Positions 1 through 7,333 of a stretch of 36,707 nt of DNA are shown piece after piece. Position numbers and translations under genes: made by a program. The DNA is from Gemmatimonas phototrophica (GTDB lineage: Bacteria > Latescibacterota > UBA2968 > UBA8231). Location: NCBI GenBank assembly GCA_945861755.1, contig CAMAVQ010000024.1, positions 1 through 36,707 of the forward strand. Reading direction: 5' to 3'. Every line of letters begins with the position of its first letter. Position 1 is the first letter of the stretch. Under the pieces are notes generated by a model. It did not search any database. It saw nothing but the letters and a program-made list of their open reading frames with translations, and was not told the origin of the DNA.

Positions 1-1258
1 GGAAGCGCACCCCGTCGAAAGGATCGGTCCCATCCCCCAGGTTGCCGGCGTGGGCCTGGCGGTAGCCCTGGTCGTGGGCCCAGAAATCGAGGTTGTCGCC
101 ACCGCCTCTGCCGTCAGCCACCCGGCCCAGCGGGTACCCCGCATCCTGCCACCTGCCATCGGCGCAAACCAGCTCTAGCCGGTCCAACGAGTGATGCCAG
201 ATCAACACGCCCTCACCGGGCATCTTTCGATCGTAGTAGCAGCCTGTCCATGCCCGGTACTCCAATAATAAGGCTTCGTGGTCGCCCACTGGAATCCGGT
301 ACACCTCTCCCCTCATTCCCACCTCCGAAAGCTGCATCACCTCGCGGGTATTGGCGATCTGTGTTGGGCTGGCCCAGCCCAGCTGCAGCCGGCTCCAGGC
401 GCAGAAGCTGTTGGGGCCGTCGTTTCCATTCCAGCCCGATGCGCCCCAACCCATCAGGCACCAGGCCCCGACGCCGGCACGGTCTTCCTCTGGCCCCGCC
501 TCTGCCTGGGCGAAGAAGTTGGTGTTGTACAGATCGGGCAATCCCAGCACATGCCCGTATTCGTGGCACATGGCACCCACCGCCTCGGCGAAAAAACGCC
601 CCTGCTGAAGGGTGCCTTGCCCGGGCAGAACCCGGACGACCCGCCCGCCGGTGCCGGCGTCGGCGGTGGCGAAGGGCTCGACAAACCCCAGGTCGCTGAT
701 GCCAGTGGCTTCTGAGCGCAGAAAGCCCGGCGGTATGTGGTCCAGCACGATGAAGACCGCATCCACCACTCCATCGTCGTCCCCAGAGCTATAAATCCCA
801 TCCGGACCATCGTTGTCGAACTGGGCAAAGTCGATATCCCGGTCGGCCTGGCGCAGAATCTCCTGACTGAACTGCCCAAACCTGCCAGGTGCAGCGGCAT
901 TGTCGGGCACATAGGCCGAAGTGGGGTGGGCCGATTCGTACACTCGCGGGGCCACCTCGCCGCGCACCTGCAGCTTGCCAAAGGACATGGTGTCGTAGAA
1001 GTGGGAGAAGCTGCCGGGCAGGTCGGGGCTGAAGATATCGTCCGCCCAAGAGGGGAGCGCGGTGTCCTCCCCTTTGAAGCGGGCGAAGAGCACCAGGGCG
1101 CGGCGGGTGCCGGTGGTACTGGATTGGGAGGCACGGGTCAGCTTGGGGGCACCTGCGGGAAGGGCAGTGGTGAAGGGAGCACCTGGGCTGCCGGCGCAGC
1201 GGAACTCGGCCGGGACCGGGCTGGCGCACCAGAGGAGAAGGAGCAATAGAAAGATCAT
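1..1258 (-). CDS. Secreted M6-family metalloprotease, partial (runs off left edge)
   Basis: An open minus-strand frame of 419 codons starts at an ATG at 1258 and has no stop before base 1, so the C-terminal part lies outside the window. The N-terminus (MIFLLLLLLWCASPVPA) looks like a Sec signal peptide. The zinc motif HEYGH lies at residues 232-236 (bases 551-565) and continues GLPDLY, the hallmark of immune-inhibitor-A-like M6 peptidases. Downstream are family-typical stretches (LMGWGASGWNG and later LIWHHS). Known family role: secreted zinc endopeptidases that degrade extracellular proteins. The start is uncertain. The only purine-rich SD-like string (AGGAG) is about 20 nt upstream of the ATG, and an in-frame GTG further upstream would add an Arg-containing n-region. 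A C-terminal sorting tail like that of the gene at 33420 may lie outside the window; that is only a guess. Confidence 0.9.
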   Translation of the reverse strand, partial: MIFLLLLLLWCASPVPAEFRCAGSPGAPFTTALPAGAPKLTRASQSSTTGTRRALVLFARFKGEDTALPSWADDIFSPDLPGSFSHFYDTMSFGKLQVRGEVAPRVYESAHPTSAYVPDNAAAPGRFGQFSQEILRQADRDIDFAQFDNDGPDGIYSSGDDDGVVDAVFIVLDHIPPGFLRSEATGISDLGFVEPFATADAGTGGRVVRVLPGQGTLQQGRFFAEAVGAMCHEYGHVLGLPDLYNTNFFAQAEAGPEEDRAGVGAWCLMGWGASGWNGNDGPNSFCAWSRLQLGWASPTQIANTREVMQLSEVGMRGEVYRIPVGDHEALLLEYRAWTGCYYDRKMPGEGVLIWHHSLDRLELVCADGRWQDAGYPLGRVADGRGGGDNLDFWAHDQGYRQAHAGNLGDGTDPFDGVRF

Positions 1259-1441
1259 AGTGAACGGCCTCGATGAAATCTCCTGCCCGAGCCTGGCCGG
1301 CACCCGCAGCCATTGGGTCATCAGATGGGGCGGCAGCCGCTGCTAGTCGCTGGCGCTTGCCCTTTTGATCGCGGTCTTCATGCAGAATTTTTGGGGCGGC
1401 GAGAAGACCGAGACAATATAGGAAATAGGTCCGCCAGACGG

Positions 1442-1470
1442 TTGCCCCGGCTCTCTCCCCCTTCTATATT
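1442..1470 (+). promoter_or_regulatory. Candidate sigma70-like promoter for wecB operon
   Basis: TTGCCC (1442-1447) and TATATT (1465-1470) are separated by exactly 17 nt. The -10 box ends only 8 nt before the wecB ATG at 1479, so transcription would begin at or next to the start codon, giving a leaderless or near-leaderless mRNA. That fits the absence of an SD sequence there. The call rests on sequence match alone (4/6 and 5/6 to consensus), and the host's sigma-factor preference is unknown. Confidence 0.35.
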
Positions 1471-1478
1471 GACCTCCT

Positions 1479-2591
1479 ATGGCTTTGAAGATCGTCGTCG
1501 TCGCCGGCACGCGGCCCAACTTCATGAAGGTGGCCCCTATTCTGGCCGAGTTGCGCCGCTTTCCCGGGGATTTCGCCCCGCTGCTGGTACACACCGGCCA
1601 GCACTACGACTACCGGATGTCCGACATCTTCTTCGAGGAATTGGAAATGCCCGCCCCCGACTGCTACCTGGGGGCCCAGGGCGAGGGGGCGACGGCCCAA
1701 ACTGCGGACATCCTGCTCAAATTCGCGCCGGTGCTGGTCCGGGAGCAGCCCGACCTGGTGCTGGTGGTGGGGGACGTGACCTCGACCCTGGCCTGTACCC
1801 TGGCTGCGGCCCAGCGCGATTTGCCCGTAGCCCACGTGGAGGCTGGCCTGCGCAGCTTTGACCGGCGCCTGCCCGAGGAACTCAACCGCCTGGCCATAGA
1901 CGCGCTCTCCGATTTGCACTTTACCTATTCGGCGGATGCGGACGCCAATCTGAGGGCCGAAAACGTGTCGACGTCCTGCATCTTCCGGGTGGGCAACGTG
2001 ATGATCGACACCTTGGTGCGCCTGCGGGAGCGGGCTGCGGCCTCGACGGTCCTCAAAGATCTGGGCTTGGAGCGCAGAGGGTACGGCCTAGTCACCCTGC
2101 ACCGCCAGTCCAATGTGGACGACGAGCGGACCCTCGCTGGCATTCTCGAGTCCTTGGCCCGCATCGGCCAGCGCCTGCCGCTGATCTTCCTGGTCCACCC
2201 GCGCACCCGCAAGAACGCCGAGCGTTTTGGGTTGGGGTCCCGCATGGAGCACACCCCCGGACTGCGCCTGGCTGAGCCGGTCGGATACCTCGATATGTTG
2301 TGCCTACAGGAATCGGCGCGCCTGGTGCTCACGGATTCGGGCGGCATCCAAGAGGAGACCACGGCCTTGCAGGTGCCCTGCCTGACGCTGCGCGAAAGCA
2401 CCGAGCGGCCCGTGACTATTGAGCAGGGCAGCAATACCCTGGTGGGCTGCGATCCGAGCCGCATTGTCGAGGCCACGCTGCGGGTCCTCGATCAGGGGGG
2501 ACAAAAAACTTATCCCATCCCCGAGTTGTGGGATGGGCATGCTGCTGAGCGGCTGGTGGAAGTGCTGCGACAGGGGATAGGACGGAGATAG
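1479..2591 (+). CDS. wecB: UDP-N-acetylglucosamine 2-epimerase (non-hydrolysing)
   Basis: 370 aa, the usual length of the family. The protein opens with the signature [12 protein letters not shown]. It carries the expected catalytic residues: D99 in GDVTST, E121 in HVEAGLRS, the E133/E134 pair in LPEELNR, H208 in LHRQSN, and the nucleotide-binding DSGGIQEE near the C-terminus. Known role: interconversion of UDP-GlcNAc and UDP-ManNAc in the cytoplasm, supplying ManNAc-type sugars for surface polysaccharide. It is first in a three-gene run, with 11 nt to the next gene, a UDP-sugar-modifying SDR, so both probably feed one glycan. No SD precedes the ATG. Upstream bases contain a plausible promoter placed for leaderless initiation. 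Confidence 0.95.
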   Translation: MALKIVVVAGTRPNFMKVAPILAELRRFPGDFAPLLVHTGQHYDYRMSDIFFEELEMPAPDCYLGAQGEGATAQTADILLKFAPVLVREQPDLVLVVGDVTSTLACTLAAAQRDLPVAHVEAGLRSFDRRLPEELNRLAIDALSDLHFTYSADADANLRAENVSTSCIFRVGNVMIDTLVRLRERAAASTVLKDLGLERRGYGLVTLHRQSNVDDERTLAGILESLARIGQRLPLIFLVHPRTRKNAERFGLGSRMEHTPGLRLAEPVGYLDMLCLQESARLVLTDSGGIQEETTALQVPCLTLRESTERPVTIEQGSNTLVGCDPSRIVEATLRVLDQGGQKTYPIPELWDGHAAERLVEVLRQGIGRR

Positions 2592-2602
2592 AGGAGAGAA
2601 CT

Positions 2603-3532
2603 ATGCGTTTACTGATCACTGGCGGGGCCGGCTTCATCGGGTCGCATCTGTGCGATTTCTTCCTGGAAAAAAACTGCGAAGTGATCTGCATGGACAACCT
2701 ACTGACCGGGCGGGCCGACAATGTGGCCCGGCATTTTGGTCACCCCAAATTCAGTTTTGTCCATTATGATGTGACCAACTACATCCACGTGGATGGGCCG
2801 CTGGATTTCATCCTCCATTTTGCCAGCCCGGCCAGCCCGCCCGATTTTGAGCGGCTGGGCATTCGTATCCTCAAGGTGGGCGCCCTGGGCACCCACAAGG
2901 TCCTGGGCCTGGCCCGGGTCAAGGGGGCCAAGTATCTGCTGGCCTCCACCTCCGAGGTGTACGGGGATCCCCAGATCCACCCCCAGCACGAGGACTACTG
3001 GGGCAACGTCAACCCCATCGGCATCCGCGGGGTGTACGACGAGGCCAAACGCTTCGCCGAGTCCATGACCATGGCCTACCATCGTCTGCACGGCATCGAC
3101 ACCCGCATCGTGCGCATCTTCAACACCTACGGCGAGCGGATGCGACTCGACGACGGGCGGGCCATCCCCAACTTCATCAGCCAGGCCCTGGCCGGCGAGG
3201 AATTAACCGTGTACGGAGACGGCAGCCAGACCCGCAGCATCGGCTACGTGGCCGATCTGGTCGATGGAATCTACCGGCTGATGCAGTCCGGGCTCAATAT
3301 CCCGGTCAATATTGGCAACCCGGTGGAACTGACCGTAAAACAATTGGCCGAGAAGATCATCGCCCTCACCGGCAGCCAGAGCCGGATCGCCTTCAGACCC
3401 CTGCCTGCCGACGATCCCAAACAGCGCCTGCCCGACATCAGCCGGGCCCGCCGCGAACTGGGCTGGGAACCGCAAGTGAGCGCCGAAGAGGGCCTGAAGC
3501 GCACCATCGAGTGGTTCGCGAAGAACCGGTGA
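2603..3532 (+). CDS. UDP-glucuronate decarboxylase-type SDR (UDP-xylose synthase)
   Basis: 309 aa extended-SDR. The NAD-binding GGAGFIGSH glycine motif is at residues 7-15. The active-site pair Y145 and K149 lies in YDEAK, preceded by the STSEVYGDP stretch. The [15 protein letters not shown] segment and the IFNTYGERM plus DGRAIPNFI region match bacterial UDP-glucuronate decarboxylases (UXS) better than dTDP-glucose dehydratases. Expected reaction: NAD-dependent oxidation and decarboxylation of UDP-GlcA to UDP-xylose in the cytoplasm. It lies 11 nt behind wecB with a GAGGAGAG ribosome site and 3 nt before the next gene. UXS family identity is well supported. The exact product could differ, since close homologues include UDP-sugar 4-epimerases. 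Confidence 0.88.
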   Translation: MRLLITGGAGFIGSHLCDFFLEKNCEVICMDNLLTGRADNVARHFGHPKFSFVHYDVTNYIHVDGPLDFILHFASPASPPDFERLGIRILKVGALGTHKVLGLARVKGAKYLLASTSEVYGDPQIHPQHEDYWGNVNPIGIRGVYDEAKRFAESMTMAYHRLHGIDTRIVRIFNTYGERMRLDDGRAIPNFISQALAGEELTVYGDGSQTRSIGYVADLVDGIYRLMQSGLNIPVNIGNPVELTVKQLAEKIIALTGSQSRIAFRPLPADDPKQRLPDISRARRELGWEPQVSAEEGLKRTIEWFAKNR

Positions 3533-3535
3533 GCC

Positions 3536-4408
3536 ATGATTAATCTAGGAGTACACGAGAACTGCCTGGGTTTTGAGATTCACGACGGGGACCGGTTGGT
3601 AACCCTGTACCGGACCCGGGAGGAGCTGCCGCGCAGCGAATCGCCCAAACCCTGCTTTGCCCCCATCTACACCCCCTCGGGCAGGCTCATTACCGAATAC
3701 CGGCCCGCTGACCATCCCTGGCATACCGGGCTGTACTTTGGCTGGGTCCACGTCAATGAGACCAATCTGTGGGGCGGTCCCTGGTACCTGCCCGACAAGG
3801 GCAAATACGAATTGGTCGAGGGCAGCCACGGGGTGCAGCGCCACGTGGACTTTGTCGAGGAGCAGGTGGAGGCCGGGGAAGTCTTCATCCAGGAAAAGCT
3901 GGAGTGGCTGGATCATCAGGACGCGGTCATGGCCGAGGAATTGCGCACCTACACCTTCCGCAAGTTGGAGGAACCCGGGTACCTGTGGACCATCGAGACC
4001 CAGATCCGGCCGACGGTGGAGCGGCTAGTGATGGGGGCTTCGCGGGCCGCTCGCTACAGCGGCCTAGAATTGCGTATGGGACCGCTGCTGGCGGATGCGC
4101 GCCACCAGAGCAGCGAGGGCAGTGAGGGTCACGAAAACATCATGGGGCAGAAAGCCCGCTGGGTGAGCGCCGCCGGGGCCGCCGGGGGCGCGGTGGTGAT
4201 GATGGACCACCCAGATAACCCCCGTTACCCCACGCCCTGGTTCACTCGGCGGAACCTGCTTGGCGCCGGCCTGCTGATGGAAGGCGACCTGGAAGTGCAG
4301 CGGGGGGAGCAACTGGTGCTCCGCTACGGTTTCGCCGTGCTCGACCAGGCGCCGGACTATAGGGCGGTCGAGGAACTCTACGGGGAGTTTGTCGCGGAGA
4401 GCGAGTGA
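3536..4408 (+). CDS. DUF6807 / PmoA-like family protein
   Basis: 290 aa with no signal peptide. The stretch HPWH at residues 60-63, followed by TGLYFGWVHVN and LWGG, is typical of the DUF6807 family, often annotated 'methane oxygenase PmoA'. That label is historical; these proteins are not methane monooxygenase subunits. Members occur with sugar dehydrogenases and glycan-degradation genes in Planctomycetes- and FCB-type genomes, and their reaction is not established. It starts 3 nt after the SDR stop with no clear SD, so it is likely read by translational coupling, and it ends the wecB operon. A role in sugar or glycan handling is inference from neighbours. Confidence 0.8.
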   Translation: MINLGVHENCLGFEIHDGDRLVTLYRTREELPRSESPKPCFAPIYTPSGRLITEYRPADHPWHTGLYFGWVHVNETNLWGGPWYLPDKGKYELVEGSHGVQRHVDFVEEQVEAGEVFIQEKLEWLDHQDAVMAEELRTYTFRKLEEPGYLWTIETQIRPTVERLVMGASRAARYSGLELRMGPLLADARHQSSEGSEGHENIMGQKARWVSAAGAAGGAVVMMDHPDNPRYPTPWFTRRNLLGAGLLMEGDLEVQRGEQLVLRYGFAVLDQAPDYRAVEELYGEFVAESE

Positions 4409-4543
4409 GTTGCTCCAGGTAGGGTCCAAGGGCACAACCAAGTATCCCGGCAGTGCGATCAAACTCGCTCAGAGCTAGCGTCCGAGACTCCGGAACTAGG
4501 TTCTCTCGCCGAGTTCACCTTTCTCAGTTCCTATTTTGCCAGA

Positions 4544-4568
4544 ACAAATCTCAGCGAGAAAGATTTGT
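4544..4568. promoter_or_regulatory. Perfect inverted repeat, candidate operator of the efflux operon
   Basis: ACAAATCT (4544-4551) and AGATTTGT (4561-4568) are perfect 8-bp complementary arms around a 9-nt spacer. The site lies in an AT-rich intergenic patch that contrasts with the GC-rich surroundings and ends 7 nt upstream of a -35-like box. Its position and symmetry suit a dimeric repressor or activator. No regulator gene lies next to it in the window. Confidence 0.45.
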
Positions 4569-4575
4569 CCTTTTC

Positions 4576-4604
4576 TTGATTACTGCACATTTGTTTAGTA
4601 TTTT
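4576..4604 (+). promoter_or_regulatory. Candidate promoter of the first RND efflux operon
   Basis: TTGATT (4576-4581) and TATTTT (4599-4604) lie 17 nt apart in the only AT-rich stretch of the 4409-4632 gap. An SD (AGGAG, 4621-4625) and the GTG start at 4633 follow at normal distances. Each hexamer matches consensus at 4 of 6 positions. The call is modest and depends on the host using a sigma70-type consensus. Confidence 0.35.
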
Positions 4605-4620
4605 GAAGCATCGTCAAACA

Positions 4621-4635
4621 AGGAGTAGATACGTG
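4621..4635 (+). promoter_or_regulatory. SD and GTG start that set the N-terminus of the first TolC-like gene
   Basis: AGGAG at 4621-4625 is followed after 7 nt by GTG at 4633. Starting here gives a canonical signal peptide directly at the N-terminus. The frame stays open upstream to an ATG at 4453, but those 60 codons encode nothing signal-like and would bury the signal sequence. Confidence 0.8.
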
Positions 4636-6180
4636 CGAAAAACCCTATCGTGGGTCACACCATCGCTGTCCCTAGCGTTTTTTTGCGCGGCCAATGCCGC
4701 AGCCGAACCGATGCCTGCAAACCCCGACAGCGCCCTCTTGGCGGTACTCGGGGAACTCAGGGGCACTTCTCTTCCTCTTGAGGTAGCGGTGCAACACGCC
4801 CTGAAAAACGCCACTTCAATCCGCAGGGCAGAGGCCACCTATCTGGCCGCCGCCGGCGCAGTGCGGCGGGAAAGAGGGGCCTTTGATCCCGAGTTCTTCT
4901 TCAGTCTGGACTATCAGGACCGAGAACAGCCCACAGCTTCGTTTTTCGCCGGCGCGTCGGTGCTGGCCACCCAGCAGACGGCCTCCCGGACCGGGTTGCG
5001 CATGGATCTGCCGGTCGGCACCAAACTGGAACTGGCGCTCAACACCGTCCGGCTGAACACCAACTCCCAGTTCGCTTTCCTGGACCCAGAGTACAATACC
5101 TCTGGCAGTTTCAGCATCCGCCAGCCGCTGTTGAGGGGATTTGCCAAATCCGCCCGCAAGGGGCTTTCCCACGCGGAGCGGGCACTGGCAGCCGAGAAAG
5201 CCCGCTACGATCAGCAGGTGCTGGCCCTGAACGCCGAGGTCGAACACCGGTACTGGGATCTTTACGCCGCCGAACGCGATTATGCGGTGCAACGGTTTTT
5301 GCGCGACCGCGCCACGGCCTTCCTGGAGGAAACCCAACTGCGGACCCAGGCAGGTATCATCGGCCCCAATCAGGCCGCCAATGCGAGGACTTTTTTGGCT
5401 GAACAGCAGTTGCTCCTCATCGACCGCGAGGAACAACTCGACCGCCAGTCTGATCAACTTGCTTCCCTGATCGGCGTGCGGCCCGAAGCCGGAATGCCCC
5501 GCTTCATTCCGATAGATGACCCGCCCAGCGACTTTCCCAGCGAGCCGGTGGAAAGACTGATCGAACGCGCGCTGAAGAACAATCTCGACTTGCAGGCAGC
5601 GCACCAGGACCTGGAAGCGGCGCAGGCGCTGGTGAATGCGGCCAAATGGGAGGCGCGGCCCCGCGCCGACCTGGTCGGCTCGCTGGGAGGTGCAGGACTT
5701 TCTGGGACGGCCCAGGAGGTCGTCTTTGGCAGCGACACGCTGCGCACGGCGCGCAGCGGTGGTTCCGGCGAAGCGCTGAGTCAGGCCGCCAAGCGCGAGT
5801 TTCCCAACTGGAGCGTGGGCTTAGAACTCAGCATTCCCATCGGTTTTCGCAGCGCTTTGGGCGAGCAGGAGCGCCTGGAGGCACAGGTCCTCAGCGCCAG
5901 GCAGGTACACCTCGAAAAGTCTCGCCTGCTAGAGGAGCAGGTACGCGCCACCTGGCGCGAATTAGCTCACGGGAAAAGCCGCCTCGAAGCGGCCAGAGAA
6001 GGCGTGGAGGCTGCCCAGGAGCAAATGCGCATTGGTGTGGTTGAATTCCACAACGGTCGCTCGACGGCTTTTGAGTTGGTGCATCTCGGCGCCGACCTCG
6101 CCGTGGCACAGCGGCGCTATTCCGATGCCTTGGTGCGCACGGCCAAAGCAGCCGCCACCCTGAAGCAGCTAACGCATTGA
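4633..6180 (+). CDS. TolC-family outer-membrane efflux factor (system 1)
   Basis: 515 aa from the GTG at 4633. A signal peptide (RKTLSWVTPSLSLAFFCA, then NAAAEP as likely cleavage area) is followed by two OEP repeats. The first begins at LPLEVAVQHALKNA with long helical stretches such as GLSHAERALAAEKARYD. The second begins around PVERLIERALKNN and ends with the family-typical RYSDALVRTAKAAATLKQL. Known role: a trimeric outer-membrane duct taking substrates from an RND pump and adaptor. It is first in an operon with an adaptor 12 nt downstream and a pump after that. The longer reading from 4453 is rejected because it places the signal peptide internally. Confidence 0.92.
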   Translation: MRKTLSWVTPSLSLAFFCAANAAAEPMPANPDSALLAVLGELRGTSLPLEVAVQHALKNATSIRRAEATYLAAAGAVRRERGAFDPEFFFSLDYQDREQPTASFFAGASVLATQQTASRTGLRMDLPVGTKLELALNTVRLNTNSQFAFLDPEYNTSGSFSIRQPLLRGFAKSARKGLSHAERALAAEKARYDQQVLALNAEVEHRYWDLYAAERDYAVQRFLRDRATAFLEETQLRTQAGIIGPNQAANARTFLAEQQLLLIDREEQLDRQSDQLASLIGVRPEAGMPRFIPIDDPPSDFPSEPVERLIERALKNNLDLQAAHQDLEAAQALVNAAKWEARPRADLVGSLGGAGLSGTAQEVVFGSDTLRTARSGGSGEALSQAAKREFPNWSVGLELSIPIGFRSALGEQERLEAQVLSARQVHLEKSRLLEEQVRATWRELAHGKSRLEAAREGVEAAQEQMRIGVVEFHNGRSTAFELVHLGADLAVAQRRYSDALVRTAKAAATLKQLTH

Positions 6181-6192
6181 GAGAGGGACCTT

Positions 6193-7296
6193 ATGACCAA
6201 AGAAAGAAAATTCTCGCTGGGAGCGGGGGGGGTATGGGGCAGGGTGGTTTTTTCCGCACTCGCTGTTTCCCTGGCCCTGTCGGGTTACGGTTGTTCAAAG
6301 GAGGAGGCAACTGGCGGAGGTTTTTCCATGCCGCCGATGCCAGTAGAAGTGGCGCTGGCACAGGTGCAGAAGATTTCGGATCGCTTTGAAGCGGTCGGCA
6401 CGATCGAGGCGGCGGCAGCAATCACGGTCGTGTCAGAGATCGACGCCGCCGTCATCCGCCTTCCTTTCGCGGAGGGCAGCGCTATAGGGCGAGGAGCGCT
6501 CATCGCCCAGCTCGACGATTCCCAGCTGGCTGCCGAGGTCGCGCGCGCCGAAGCGCTGCGCGCCCAGGGCCAGGCGACCTACGACCGCGTCAAGGTGGTT
6601 GTCGCCCAGAAAGCCGGTGCCCCCCAAGACCTGGACGATGCCGCCGCGGCGCTGAAGGTCGCCGAAGCAAATCTGACCCTGGCCAAAGCGCGCGCCGCCA
6701 AAACGCGGATCACCGCCCCCTTCTCCGGGATCATCGGCGCGCGCAAAGTGAGCGTCGGCAGCTTCCTACGCAGCGGGCAGGCGATCGGCGAATTGGTGGA
6801 CATCGACGAAATCCGGGTGACGTTTTCGGCCCCCGAGCGTTTCCTTTCCCTCCTGAACCGCGGCGCCCAGATCGCCGTCTCCACGGCCGCCTATCCCGAC
6901 CACCAGGCGACCGGGGAGATCATCGTGGTTGAACCAGTCCTCGATGCGGCCACCCGAAACGTCCGGGTCGTGGCCAGAGTGGCTAATCCCGAGCGCAAGT
7001 TCCTTCCCGGAATGTCGGCCAACGTCTCCGTGGTCCTCAACGAGCGGCCCGACGCCATTGTTATCCCCAACGAAGCAGTGTTTGCCAACGGTGGCCAGTT
7101 CTTTGTTTTTGCCGTCAAAGCCGATACTACTGTCGCCCGCGTCGCCATCGCGCTGGGCATGCGGCTGGCTGATGTGGTAGAGGTCACGCAGGGATTGGCG
7201 CCGGGAGCGCAGGTAGTGCGGGCGGGCCACCAGAAGCTCTTTGAAGGCGCCAGGGTCATGCCCATCGCCGCTCAGGGCGCAGCAGCGGCTAAATGA
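6193..7296 (+). CDS. RND efflux periplasmic adaptor lipoprotein (system 1)
   Basis: 367 aa. The leader ends in a lipobox (LSGYG then C34), so this is a lipid-anchored membrane fusion protein. Order of parts: lipoyl/barrel-sandwich half starting near VEVALAQVQKISDRFEAVG, an alpha-helical hairpin rich in Ala/Glu (AAEVARAEALRAQGQ through ANLTLAKARAAK), the second lipoyl half (TRITAPFSGIIGARKV), then a beta-barrel and membrane-proximal domain. It links the pump in the inner membrane to the outer-membrane factor. An SD-like GAGAGGGA lies just before the ATG. It sits between the matching TolC and RND genes, with 12 and 37 nt gaps. Confidence 0.93.
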   Translation: MTKERKFSLGAGGVWGRVVFSALAVSLALSGYGCSKEEATGGGFSMPPMPVEVALAQVQKISDRFEAVGTIEAAAAITVVSEIDAAVIRLPFAEGSAIGRGALIAQLDDSQLAAEVARAEALRAQGQATYDRVKVVVAQKAGAPQDLDDAAAALKVAEANLTLAKARAAKTRITAPFSGIIGARKVSVGSFLRSGQAIGELVDIDEIRVTFSAPERFLSLLNRGAQIAVSTAAYPDHQATGEIIVVEPVLDAATRNVRVVARVANPERKFLPGMSANVSVVLNERPDAIVIPNEAVFANGGQFFVFAVKADTTVARVAIALGMRLADVVEVTQGLAPGAQVVRAGHQKLFEGARVMPIAAQGAAAAK

Positions 7297-7333
7297 CTCC
7301 TTTTTGCCCAACCTCTGAACGAGGAGAGCCTAA

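Noticed and set aside
250-1346. Several plus- and minus-strand ORFs of 60-226 codons over the left end
   Set aside because: They are shadows of the M6 protease frame, which itself carries a signal peptide and HEYGH motif and simply lacks a stop inside the window.
3536-4408. Particulate methane monooxygenase subunit, as the PmoA label would suggest
   Set aside because: Soluble 290-aa protein without membrane helices; the family name is a historical annotation, and no pmoB or pmoC is nearby.
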